Below are positions 15,280-23,227 of a stretch of 64,000 nucleotides of DNA, piece by piece (the stretch's first letter is position 1; every line of letters begins with the position of its first letter). A model generated the notes under the pieces. That model made no database searches, was not told the origin of the DNA, and saw only the letters and a program-made list of their open reading frames with translations. Made by a program: the position numbers and the translations under genes. Source of the stretch: CAZMHN01 sp964566145 (GTDB taxonomy: Bacteria > Patescibacteriota > Patescibacteriia > Veblenbacterales > UBA10138); assembly GCA_964566145.1 (NCBI GenBank), contig CAZMHN010000001.1, positions 1 through 64,000 on the forward strand, written 5' to 3'.

Positions 15280-17706
15280 TCATCGCTTCTTTTTGGCCGC
15301 CAAACGCGCCTCAAGCTTTGCCAAACGCATAGTGGTGGCCAGCACAGTGTCGGGATTCAGAGAAATGGAATCTATTCCCTCTCTGACCAAGAACTCGGCG
15401 AAGTCGGGGAAATCAGACGGGGCCTGTCCGCAAATGCCTATCTTGCGCTTCCTGGCCTTGGCCTCGGCAATAACCTGGCGCACGAGCTGTTTCACAGCCT
15501 CGCTGCGCTCGTTGGCCGTACCCGCGATCTTTAGGATGCCGGAATCGCGGTCAATGCCCAGCGTGAGCTGGGTCAAGTCGTTGGAGCCGATGGAGAACCC
15601 GTCGAAGCGCTTGGCGAACTCCTTGGCCAGTATGACGTTCGACGGTATTTCGCACATCACGTACACCTCAAGTCCGTTCTTCCCCCTGACCAGGCCTTCC
15701 GAAGCCATGATGGCCAGTACGCGGTCGCCTTCCTCGGGCGTGCGGCAGAACGGCACCATGACTTTAACGTTCGTGAGTCCGAGTGTGTCGCGCACCTTTT
15801 TGAACGCCCGGCACTCCAGCCTAAAGGCCGCTTCATACGCCGGATCGTAGTACCGAGAGGCGCCGCGCCAGCCTATCATGGGGTTGTCCTCTTTGGGCTC
15901 GAACTCCTTCCCGCCTATGAGGTTGGCGTACTCGTTGCTCTTGAAATCCGACAGGCGGACGATGACGTCCTTGGGGTAGAAGGCGGCGCCGAGCACGGCT
16001 ATGCCCTGGGCCAGCTTGTCCACGAAGAACCTGCCCTTGTCCGCGTACCCCTGGGTCAGCTCCTCTATCTCGCGCTTCGCTTTCGCGTCCTTGAGTTTGC
16101 GGAAGTTGAGGAGCGCCAGCGGGTGCACCTTGATGGCGGTGTTTATGATGAACTCCTCGCGCGCCAGGCCCACACCGTCGTTCGGGATGAATGACAGGCG
16201 GAATGCCTGGTCCGGCTCGCCCACGTTCATCATGATCTTGGTCTTGGGACGCTTCAGGTCCTTCAGGCTCGTACGCACCACCTGGAACGGCAGCTTGCCC
16301 TCGTACACCTTGCCTGTCTCGCCTTCGGCGCACGAAACAGTCACCGGCGCGCCGGTTTTAAGCAGTTTCGTGCCTTCCCTGGTCCCGACCACGCACGGAA
16401 TGCCGAGCTCGCGCGACACGATGGCGGCGTGGCACGTGCGGCCGCCCGAGTTCGTGACGATGGCGGCGGCCTGCTTCATGATGGGCTCCCAATCCGGGTC
16501 GGTCATCTCGGTCACGAGCACCGAGCCGGGGGTGAAATGGCTTATCTCGGAAACGTTCTTGATGACGTGGACCGGGCCCTGGCCTATCTTGCTCCCCACG
16601 GCCGCGCCCTCTATGAGCACCTTGCCTGCACGCTTCAGCTGGTAGCGCTCCAGCACCTGGACCGCCTTGTTCGACTGCACGGTCTCCGGCCGGGCCTGCA
16701 CGATGAACAGCTCGTTGGTAATCCCGTCCTTGGCCCACTCGATGTCCATGGGTTTGCCGTAGTGCTCCTCTATCTGCATGCCCCACTTGGCCAGCTTCAC
16801 GATCTCGGCCGGTTTCAAAGTGAACTGCTGTCGCTCCTCCGGCGGCACCCGCACGGCGCGCGTGGGCTTAGTGGAACCCTGTGCGTAAATGAGCTTCTGG
16901 TCCTTAAGACCCAGGCGCTGGCTGATGATGGATTTGTATCCCTGCTTCAGCGTGGGCTTGAACACGTAGAACTCGTCCGGCGTGACCACGCCCTGAACGA
17001 TGAAATCGCCCAGGCCATAGGAACTGTTGATGAGCACCACGTCCCGGAACCCCGATTCGGTGTCGATGGTGAACATGACGCCGGAACAAGCCTTGTCCGA
17101 ACGCACCATTTTTTGCACGGCGATGGACAGACCTATCTTGAAATGATCGAAGTGCTTGTCCACGCGATAGGAAATGGCGCGGTCGGTGAAGAGCGAAGCG
17201 AAACAGCGCTTGCACGCGTCCAGCAGGGCGTGCTCGCCGCGGATGTTCAGGTAGCTTTCCTGCTGTCCGGCGAACGAAGCGTCTGGCAGGTCCTCGGCCG
17301 TGGCGCTGGAACGCACGGCCACGTCCACGCTCGCGGCACCCAGGCTCTTGGAAAGCTTTCGGTACGCCTCAACGATGGCCTGCTCGAGCTTAGGTGGGAA
17401 CTTGGCGTGCAGTATCACCTGCCGCACCGCCTCGCCGCGCTTGGCCAGGTCGGCGATGCTATGGGTGTCCAGCCCGCGCAGGAGCTTGCGTATGGATTGC
17501 TCGATGCCGGCTTCCTTCAAAAGATGGCGATAGGCGTAGGCGGTCACGGCAAAACCGGGCGGCACTTTCACGCCGCGCTTAGTGAGCTTCTGGTACATCT
17601 CCCCTAAGGAAGCGTTCTTGCCGCCGACCAGGGGAATGTCGTGTATGGATATCTCGTCGAACAACAAGGTGAACTGTTTGCTGCGGGGGGCGGACGCTTT
17701 GGGCAT
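15280..17706 (-). CDS. ppsA: phosphoenolpyruvate synthase (pyruvate, water dikinase)
   Basis: 808 aa, the usual length. The N-terminal ATP-binding domain starts IPLVGGKNASLGEMY and contains RSSATAEDLPDASFAGQQES. The phosphohistidine domain has SGGRTCHAAIVSRELG with His near residue 424. The C-terminal PEP/pyruvate barrel has GSNDLTQLTLGIDRDSG and the catalytic Cys in GICGQAPS. It interconverts pyruvate, ATP and water with PEP, AMP and phosphate; in fermentative CPR it may link lower glycolysis to nucleotide balance. A TATACT box about 39 bases before the start suggests a leadered transcript. Confidence 0.96.
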   Translation of the reverse strand: MPKASAPRSKQFTLLFDEISIHDIPLVGGKNASLGEMYQKLTKRGVKVPPGFAVTAYAYRHLLKEAGIEQSIRKLLRGLDTHSIADLAKRGEAVRQVILHAKFPPKLEQAIVEAYRKLSKSLGAASVDVAVRSSATAEDLPDASFAGQQESYLNIRGEHALLDACKRCFASLFTDRAISYRVDKHFDHFKIGLSIAVQKMVRSDKACSGVMFTIDTESGFRDVVLINSSYGLGDFIVQGVVTPDEFYVFKPTLKQGYKSIISQRLGLKDQKLIYAQGSTKPTRAVRVPPEERQQFTLKPAEIVKLAKWGMQIEEHYGKPMDIEWAKDGITNELFIVQARPETVQSNKAVQVLERYQLKRAGKVLIEGAAVGSKIGQGPVHVIKNVSEISHFTPGSVLVTEMTDPDWEPIMKQAAAIVTNSGGRTCHAAIVSRELGIPCVVGTREGTKLLKTGAPVTVSCAEGETGKVYEGKLPFQVVRTSLKDLKRPKTKIMMNVGEPDQAFRLSFIPNDGVGLAREEFIINTAIKVHPLALLNFRKLKDAKAKREIEELTQGYADKGRFFVDKLAQGIAVLGAAFYPKDVIVRLSDFKSNEYANLIGGKEFEPKEDNPMIGWRGASRYYDPAYEAAFRLECRAFKKVRDTLGLTNVKVMVPFCRTPEEGDRVLAIMASEGLVRGKNGLEVYVMCEIPSNVILAKEFAKRFDGFSIGSNDLTQLTLGIDRDSGILKIAGTANERSEAVKQLVRQVIAEAKARKRKIGICGQAPSDFPDFAEFLVREGIDSISLNPDTVLATTMRLAKLEARLAAKKKR

Positions 17707-17790
17707 AGGGCGACAGAAAAATGAAACTCAAATGAAGCGTCCTCAGTATACCATGCGACGCGCGCCCTTCCTATGCTCGCCGCAATGAAA

Positions 17791-17818
17791 TCCCGCCCCG
17801 CACAGTTGCGGGGCGGGA
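17791..17818 (-). terminator. terminator of the DUF4870-like gene
   Basis: A perfect 12-base stem TCCCGCCCCGCA / TGCGGGGCGGGA. The minus-strand tail TTTCATT is weak. Confidence 0.65.
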
Positions 17819-17834
17819 CGCGTACAACCCGGAC

Positions 17835-18173
17835 CTAGAAATTGAACTTCTTGGCGTACTCCGAGAGCCACGGCAGTTCCCAGTACTTGCCCTGGAGCGC
17901 GGCCAGCAGGCCCATGATGGACAGTACCAGGGCGGCCAGGCCGCCGACGAACGCCACGAACCATCCGATAACGGGTACGATGTTTATCACGAACAGGATT
18001 ACCTCAGCGATGAAGAGCAGGAATCCCTGCCTGGAATGGAACTTCACGAACTCGCTCTTCCCCGGCTTGAGCAAGGGGATGAGCACCAGCACCCACAGGT
18101 ACGACAGGGCGGCCATTACTTTGTCGTCCTGCGACACGTTCGGGGCCGATTGCCCCGGCATTGATTCAGACAT
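17835..18173 (-). CDS. DUF4870/Tic20-like membrane protein
   Basis: A 112-aa protein with a short polar N-terminus (SQDDKVMAALSYLW) and three hydrophobic segments (about 22-36, 52-70 and 72-92). LLKPGKSEFVKFHSRQGFLL between the first two is the pattern of DUF4870/Tic20-related small membrane proteins, whose function is not established. It ends before a GC-rich hairpin. The next gene upstream (18210-18665) is also a membrane protein, 36 bases away. Confidence 0.7.
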   Translation of the reverse strand: MSESMPGQSAPNVSQDDKVMAALSYLWVLVLIPLLKPGKSEFVKFHSRQGFLLFIAEVILFVINIVPVIGWFVAFVGGLAALVLSIMGLLAALQGKYWELPWLSEYAKKFNF

Positions 18174-18209
18174 ACGTATGATTGGTTACAACTCTAAGAA
18201 AAACGCTGA

Positions 18210-18665
18210 TTAGGCTTCAGGTTGGAATACGGCGCGCAACCGGTTCACCAGGCGGGGAAGCTGGAAGAATCCGACTGTCGCCAGGCTCACGAACACGGCT
18301 AGGAACACGCTCCACACCGGCTCGGTCACAAGATTGAGCACGAGCCAGGGATACCAGAACCGCAACACGGCCCACAGGGCCGACACCGCCCCGCCGCCGA
18401 ACGCCACAAACGCGCACACCGCCATGGTTTGGACCAGGGTGCTAGACAGCCGCACCCCGGTAAGATACGCCACGGCCACGCCGGCCGCAACCTGCAACAT
18501 GAACACAAGCGGCGCCATCAGGGCAAGGTACGAAACTTCAAGCCAGAAGCTCCCGATGTACGCCGCGGTCACAACCAAGGACAGTGTTACGAAGGGCCAC
18601 TCAGCCTGGTCCACGTACCACCGCACCGGCTTACCGAAGAATTCAGCGTTCACTGCCGTTGGCAT
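18210..18665 (-). CDS. unknown membrane protein, 151 aa
   Basis: The start at 18665 (MPTAVNAEFFG) is chosen for GGAGAG upstream; the longer frame from 18725 runs back through the groEL terminator. Four hydrophobic segments cover most of residues 22-135, with a basic C-terminus (RLVNRLRAVFQPEA). Unrecognised. It may be co-transcribed with the DUF4870-like gene. Confidence 0.65.
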   Translation of the reverse strand: MPTAVNAEFFGKPVRWYVDQAEWPFVTLSLVVTAAYIGSFWLEVSYLALMAPLVFMLQVAAGVAVAYLTGVRLSSTLVQTMAVCAFVAFGGGAVSALWAVLRFWYPWLVLNLVTEPVWSVFLAVFVSLATVGFFQLPRLVNRLRAVFQPEA

Positions 18666-18682
18666 ATCACTCTCCAGTATAC

Positions 18683-18714
18683 AAAAACCCCGATGGAATA
18701 TCCATCGGGGTTTT
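18683..18714 (-). terminator. groES-groEL operon terminator
   Basis: A perfect 14-base stem AAAACCCCGATGGA / TCCATCGGGGTTTT, followed on the minus strand by TTTTTG. Confidence 0.9.
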
Positions 18715-18724
18715 GCTGAATTCA

Positions 18725-20353
18725 CTAGTACTCCATCCCGCCCATGCCCGGCATGCCCGGGGCGGCCTTGTCCTCTTTCTTCTCCGGCAGGTCGGTCACG
18801 ACCGCCTCGGTGGTCAGGAACATGGCGGCGATGGAAGCCGCGTTCTGCAGAGCGGTGCGCGTGACCTTGGCCGGGTCGACCACACCGACCTTCACCAGAT
18901 CCTCGTACGTGTCCGTAGCGCCGTTGTACCCGTGGTTACCCTGGTGGCGCTTCACTTCCTCCACGACCACCGCGCCGTCCTTGCCTGCGTTCTCCGCAAT
19001 CTGCTTCAACGGCTCCTCAAGCGCCCGCATCAAGATGCTGGCGCCAACCTGCTCTTCCACGGTCAGCTTCAGGCTCTTGATGGACTCGGCCGCCCGAACC
19101 AGCGCCACGCCGCCGCCCACCACTATGCCCTCTTCCACCGCGGCCTTGGTGGCATGGAGCGCGTCCTCCACCTTGTATTTCTTCTCCTTCATTTCGGTCT
19201 CGGTCGCGGCGCCCACCTTGATGACGCCCACGCCGCCCGACAGCTTGGCCAAGCGCTCCTGCAGTTTTTCCTTGTCATAGTCGCTGTCAGACCGCTCCAT
19301 CTCCTTGCGTATCTGCGCGATGCGGTCCTTTATTTTGGCCGGCTCTCCCTTACCGTCCACGAACGTGGTTTCCTCCTTGGTGGCGATGACCTTGCGTGCG
19401 CTGCCCAGCACGTCCAAGCCGATGGAGTCGAACTTCAGACCCAGGTCATCCGAAACCACCTGCGCACCCGTGACAATGGCTATGTCCTGCAACATCTCCT
19501 TGCGCCTATCGCCGAAGCCGGGCGCCTTCACCGCCAGGGTGTTGAACGTCTTGCGAATGTTGTTGACCACGAACGTGGCCAGAGCCTCGCCCTCCACGTC
19601 GTCCGCCACGATGACCAGCTCTTTCTTGCCCGACTGCGCCACTTTTTCCAACAGCGGCAATATGTCGTGCACAGCGGCTATCTTCTTGTCGGTCACAAGT
19701 ATCATGGGCTCTTCGTACACTGCCTCCATGCGGTCCGCGTTCGTAACCATGTAGGGGGAAATGTACCCCTTGTCCACCTGCATGCCCTCCACCACCTCCG
19801 AATCGGTCGTAAGGCCCTGGGACTCTTCCACGGTAATGACGCCGTCCTTACCCACCTTGTCCATGGCCTCGGCTATGACCTTGCCCACTTCGGGGTCGTT
19901 GGCGGAAATGGAAGCCACCTGGGCTATCTCGTCCTTGCCCTCCACTTTCTTGGCCATCTTCTTCAGGTGCTCGACCACGGCCTGCACGCCCTTTTCCATG
20001 CCGTGCCTGAGAGCCATGGGGTTGGCCCCGGCGGCCAGGTTCTTGAACCCTTCATGTATCAAGGCCTGCGCCAGGACCGTAGCGGTCGTGGTGCCGTCGC
20101 CGGCCACGTCGTTCGTCTTGCTCGCCACCTCCTGCAACAGCTGGGCTCCGACATTCTCGAACTTGTCTTCCAGTTCTATCTCCTTGGCAATGGTCACGCC
20201 GTCGTTCGTGACGGTCGGCGAGCCAAACCCCTTGTCAAGAATGACGTTGCGGCCGCGGGGCCCCAAGGATACCTTCACGGCGTTCGCCAGCTTGTCCACG
20301 CCTCGCTTTAGCGACGCGCGGGCCTGTTCGTTGAAAAAAATTTGCTTGGCCAT
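18725..20353 (-). CDS. groL: chaperonin GroEL
   Basis: 542 aa, standard for the 60-kDa chaperonin. Signatures include VSLGPRGRNVILDKGFGSP near the N-terminus, the ATPase loop AGDGTTTATVLAQALI, and the flexible tail GMPGMGGMEY. It forms the ATP-driven folding chamber with GroES, encoded 17 bases upstream in the same operon. Heat regulation is through the CIRCE site at 20701-20727. It ends before a strong terminator. Confidence 0.98.
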   Translation of the reverse strand: MAKQIFFNEQARASLKRGVDKLANAVKVSLGPRGRNVILDKGFGSPTVTNDGVTIAKEIELEDKFENVGAQLLQEVASKTNDVAGDGTTTATVLAQALIHEGFKNLAAGANPMALRHGMEKGVQAVVEHLKKMAKKVEGKDEIAQVASISANDPEVGKVIAEAMDKVGKDGVITVEESQGLTTDSEVVEGMQVDKGYISPYMVTNADRMEAVYEEPMILVTDKKIAAVHDILPLLEKVAQSGKKELVIVADDVEGEALATFVVNNIRKTFNTLAVKAPGFGDRRKEMLQDIAIVTGAQVVSDDLGLKFDSIGLDVLGSARKVIATKEETTFVDGKGEPAKIKDRIAQIRKEMERSDSDYDKEKLQERLAKLSGGVGVIKVGAATETEMKEKKYKVEDALHATKAAVEEGIVVGGGVALVRAAESIKSLKLTVEEQVGASILMRALEEPLKQIAENAGKDGAVVVEEVKRHQGNHGYNGATDTYEDLVKVGVVDPAKVTRTALQNAASIAAMFLTTEAVVTDLPEKKEDKAAPGMPGMGGMEY

Positions 20354-20370
20354 AGTGCGTAAAAAATTAC

Positions 20371-20667
20371 CTACTCAATAACGGCAATGACGTCGGAAAG
20401 CTGCAGGGTGCCGAACTCTTCCTCGTCAAGCTTGAATTCATCCAAAGAGTACTTCTTGAACAGCACCTTGTCGCCCGCCTTCACTTCCATGGGCGCGCGC
20501 TGTCCGTTATCCAGGAGCTTGCCCGGACCCACGGCCACGACCTCGCCCGTTTCCTGCTTTTCCTTATCGACCGTGTCCGGCAGTACGATGCCCGACTTGG
20601 TCATCTTGTCCTCCTTCGAAACCTTGACCACGATGTGGTCGCCTAACGGCTTGAGCTTCAGATTCAT
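20371..20667 (-). CDS. groS: co-chaperonin GroES
   Basis: 98 aa. It starts MNLKLKPLGDHIVVKVS, has the mobile loop EDKMTKSGIVLPDTVDKEKQ, and carries GEVVAVGPGKLLDNG. It caps the GroEL ring. It is first gene of the groES-groEL operon, behind a near-consensus promoter and a perfect CIRCE operator. The ATG lacks a clear Shine-Dalgarno. Confidence 0.98.
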   Translation of the reverse strand: MNLKLKPLGDHIVVKVSKEDKMTKSGIVLPDTVDKEKQETGEVVAVGPGKLLDNGQRAPMEVKAGDKVLFKKYSLDEFKLDEEEFGTLQLSDVIAVIE

Positions 20668-20700
20668 AGGTGTATGAACTATTAATGCTATGGCGATAAA

Positions 20701-20727
20701 TTAGCACTCATACGTATAGAGTGCTAA
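20701..20727. promoter_or_regulatory. CIRCE element (HrcA operator)
   Basis: TTAGCACTC, nine bases, GAGTGCTAA: an exact match to the CIRCE consensus bound by the heat-shock repressor HrcA. It lies just downstream of the groES -10 box, over the expected transcription start. hrcA itself is not in the window. Confidence 0.97.
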
Positions 20728-20731
20728 ACCC

Positions 20732-20759
20732 ATTTTACCGGCCTTTTGAGGCCTGTCAA
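20732..20759 (-). promoter_or_regulatory. groES-groEL promoter
   Basis: Minus strand: TTGACA (20759-20754), a 16-base spacer and TAAAAT (20737-20732). The -35 overlaps the stop codon of the upstream O-antigen-ligase-like gene. Confidence 0.85.
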
Positions 20760-22012
20760 GACCCTGCTTCGCCTTCCGGGTGCAGAGCGGCTATGAGCCA
20801 GAACAGCAGGAGCATTGAGGCGCTTGTCCACCAGTAGTGATCGAAGAACGATGTCATGAGTACGGGCGGAAGCCAGAGCCAGGCCGAAGCCGATGCACGA
20901 AAGAACCGTTCTTTGACGAACCACAGGAACGCGGCCAGGCCGAGAATCCCGAGCTCCGCCAGAATAAGCAGGAACAGGTTGTGCACGGGCTGGTACCGAT
21001 ACGGACGCAGTCCCGGCGTACGCTGGGCCAGGGCCTTGGTGTAGTTGCCCAAGCCAACGCCGCGCCACCACGCCACCCTGGTCAGCGCCTGGCTCTCCTT
21101 TACCCCTGTCACGCGCTCTTCAACGGCCTGCTGTTCCAGGCGGCTGGCCGGCGCGCCTATGAGACGGGCTTTGGTAGGCTCCCACAAAATACTGCCGAAC
21201 ACCGCGAAGACCACGGCTGTCACGACGGCGATTTGCGTAACAGCGGAACGTAAGCTCTTCTCCCCTATCCACCACACAACCAGCGACGCACCCAACGCCA
21301 ACCAGCCGGCGCGCGAGAACGCCACGAACAGCCCTCCGGCCTGCAGAATGCACAAAACGAGCAGGGCGTAACGTTCTGTCTTGGACGCGGAACGGGCCAC
21401 GAGCCAAGCGCTGGCCAGCATGGTAATGGCGAGCAGGCCGCCCAGCACGTTCGGGTGAACCTGCCCGGCGTAGGCCCTCAGCCACCTGCCGCCCTCGTTC
21501 AAAAGCACAGACGAGCCGGCCACTTCCACCGCGTGCTCAGCCACACCCAGCCACTTGGAAGAGAACGTGGCCTGCAGAGCGAACTGCCCAAGTCCCCAAA
21601 CAGCCTGGATGCTTCCGGCCAGCACGAGCGCCCAAAGCACATGCTTGAACTTAGGCTTCACGCTCCGCACCAAAAGCCACAGTACGCCGCCTTCCACAAG
21701 CCGCAAGCCCCAATACGAAACCAGGTACGACTTAGGTGCAGCCCACGATGATACGAAGGCTAAAGCAACCAGCAGTACGTATGCCTGGAATGCGCGGTTT
21801 GATTTGAACAGAAAAATGAACTCCCGCCGCAAAGCGCCCAACGACAGTAACGCAAGCGCAACCAACACAATGTCCCACGAGTACAAACTGATACGGCCGT
21901 ACTCCCACACGCCGCCGAACAAAGGCGGGTCGTAGGCTATCCACCTGGTCTGCCACGGAAGCAGGAACACCAGAAGGTACAGGCCGTAGCGCTTTATATC
22001 GTCAATCTTCAC
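20756..22012 (-). CDS. O-antigen ligase / polymerase-like membrane protein
   Basis: A 418-aa protein with about ten hydrophobic segments and a long extracytoplasmic loop (about 270-335) containing GLGNYTKAL and HNLFLLILAELG, the Wzy_C/WaaL pattern. Such proteins join or polymerise surface polysaccharides on lipid carriers. The start is GTG at 22012; GATAAT lies six bases upstream, so it may be leaderless. No glycosyltransferase cluster is next to it; uppP at 1.6 kb could recycle the carrier. Confidence 0.8.
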   Translation of the reverse strand: MKIDDIKRYGLYLLVFLLPWQTRWIAYDPPLFGGVWEYGRISLYSWDIVLVALALLSLGALRREFIFLFKSNRAFQAYVLLVALAFVSSWAAPKSYLVSYWGLRLVEGGVLWLLVRSVKPKFKHVLWALVLAGSIQAVWGLGQFALQATFSSKWLGVAEHAVEVAGSSVLLNEGGRWLRAYAGQVHPNVLGGLLAITMLASAWLVARSASKTERYALLVLCILQAGGLFVAFSRAGWLALGASLVVWWIGEKSLRSAVTQIAVVTAVVFAVFGSILWEPTKARLIGAPASRLEQQAVEERVTGVKESQALTRVAWWRGVGLGNYTKALAQRTPGLRPYRYQPVHNLFLLILAELGILGLAAFLWFVKERFFRASASAWLWLPPVLMTSFFDHYWWTSASMLLLFWLIAALHPEGEAGS

Positions 22013-22040
22013 GCCTGCATTATCCCGCGCGTAAGGAACA

Positions 22041-22068
22041 TTGACAAATCAACGCACCCTGCTAAGCT
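22041..22068 (+). promoter_or_regulatory. promoter of the 22.1-22.9 kb small-gene cluster
   Basis: TTGACA at 22041-22046, a 16-base spacer and TAAGCT at 22063-22068. Confidence 0.6.
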
Positions 22069-22116
22069 TAGCTGTCAAAATCAAAACAATCCATTCACAA
22101 TCAAAAGTAGACACCC

Positions 22117-22215
22117 ATGGGCGGAAATAGGTTTGCCGCAATACTCGGCGTCATCGCGTTATTGGGCCTAATAGCATTTGCCCTTTTCGAGCTGTTTTCT
22201 GGTGCGCCCCAATAA
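22117..22215 (+). CDS. 32-aa single-pass membrane peptide
   Basis: MGGNRFAAILGVIALLG begins one membrane helix covering about residues 7-27, with a short tail ending SGAPQ. It is the first gene after the promoter at 22041-22068 and 27 bases before the next gene, with no terminator between them, so it belongs to a three-gene unit. The ribosome site is weak. Such peptides can be regulatory subunits or membrane toxins; nothing here decides. Confidence 0.5.
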   Translation: MGGNRFAAILGVIALLGLIAFALFELFSGAPQ

Positions 22216-22242
22216 CCCATCCACAACCAAACTGGAGACCTC

Positions 22243-22749
22243 ATGACTAGAAGAAAGACACTTATACTCTCGGCCATCTCAACTGTAGTAGGAGCTCTAG
22301 GCATATTGATAGGCTTATTAATCTCTATGCCGAAAAGCGAACAACCTAATGCCATGCAGGCGCTGGCCGAGCGCGGTGATACTACGGCAATACAAGGGCC
22401 TTTCGAAGAGGGCAGTACTGTACCGGTGTTTCATCCAGTCAAAGTACTTGACCGGGGAGACATTGACCCGCGCGGTCGCTTGAGCTGGTGCAAAGTACTG
22501 TACGAGGTGTACCCCTACACTGACCCGCCCACCTACGAGCTACAACCGTTATACGTTGTCGCCAGCAATGACGAATGGTACTGGCGCGACAGCCTGGCCT
22601 ACGCTTTCTCGCGCACCATGCGCTCCAGGACCCACGGCGTCGACCAAGTACAGTTCCTGATAGACGGATCCGTGGGCAGGCACATGCTCATGCAAAAAGA
22701 AGCTGTGGTCTACGGCGGACAACACAAACGCAGTGCGGAACCGTACTGA
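22243..22749 (+). CDS. membrane-anchored orphan protein, 168 aa
   Basis: TGGAGA precedes the ATG. Residues about 8-28 form one membrane helix (LILSAISTVVGALGILIGLL). The remaining 140 residues should be extracytoplasmic: YEVYPYTDPPTYELQPLYVV and NDEWYWRDSLAYAFSRTM are distinctive but I know no family. Its stop overlaps the next start as TGATG, so the two are coupled. Confidence 0.65.
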   Translation: MTRRKTLILSAISTVVGALGILIGLLISMPKSEQPNAMQALAERGDTTAIQGPFEEGSTVPVFHPVKVLDRGDIDPRGRLSWCKVLYEVYPYTDPPTYELQPLYVVASNDEWYWRDSLAYAFSRTMRSRTHGVDQVQFLIDGSVGRHMLMQKEAVVYGGQHKRSAEPY

Positions 22750-22871
22750 TGCTCACGTCCCTGATTCTGCTCACCACGCTCAACTGGATAATCCAGGCCA
22801 TACTGTTCCTGACCATAGGCTGGCCGTTCGCGCTACTCATCCGACTATCGCGCGACCGTGCGCTCAAGTAA
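22749..22871 (+). CDS. 40-aa membrane peptide
   Basis: MLTSLILLTTLNWIIQAILF continues into FLTIGWPFALLIRLSRDRALK: almost wholly hydrophobic with a basic end. Its ATG overlaps the previous TGA (TGATG), so translation depends on the 168-aa protein. It is last in the unit and followed by a strong terminator. Function unknown. Confidence 0.6.
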   Translation: MLTSLILLTTLNWIIQAILFLTIGWPFALLIRLSRDRALK

Positions 22872-22890
22872 AACCGAACATCATCGACAC

Positions 22891-22923
22891 GGGCAGTGCC
22901 AATGCGCACTGCCCTGTTTTTTT
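22891..22923 (+). terminator. terminator of the three-gene small cluster
   Basis: A nine-base stem GGGCAGTGC / GCACTGCCC followed by TGTTTTTTTT. Confidence 0.9.
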
Positions 22924-22927
22924 TACA

Positions 22928-22956
22928 TTGACAACTGATGCCGATTGGGGTTAGGT
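22928..22956 (+). promoter_or_regulatory. promoter of the 68-aa gene
   Basis: TTGACA at 22928-22933, a 17-base spacer and TTAGGT at 22951-22956. Confidence 0.55.
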
Positions 22957-22985
22957 ACAGGCAACACACGAATACGGAGGAAACA

Positions 22986-23192
22986 ATGAAACTACAAATA
23001 CGGGTCGATGTGGTGCCGGAAGACGGCGAACAGGCGCTTTCGCCCAGCAATGCCGAGCAGGGCACTATATTCTCAGAACTCAGCCAGGCATCCAAACGTA
23101 TCGCCAGCCACCTCGGCCTGCCCCCAGACACCAAACCGGAAATACAGCTCCGCTTCGAACCCAGCACAATCGCACCAAAACCGCCGACGTAG
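22986..23192 (+). CDS. small orphan protein, 68 aa
   Basis: Starts MKLQIRVDVVPEDGEQAL after a clear GGAGGAAACA. It is soluble, with beta-strand-like ends (LQIRVDV and EIQLRFEP) around a helical middle. It has its own promoter and a weak GC-rich hairpin at its stop, convergent with uvrA. Unrecognised. Confidence 0.65.
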   Translation: MKLQIRVDVVPEDGEQALSPSNAEQGTIFSELSQASKRIASHLGLPPDTKPEIQLRFEPSTIAPKPPT

Positions 23193-23227
23193 TCCGCCGG
23201 CGGTTGTTACTTATCCAAACCGGAATT

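Noticed and set aside
18584..20311. 575-aa open frame opposite groL
   Set aside because: Shadow of groL in high-GC DNA: His/Leu/Arg-rich, no ribosome site, no family.
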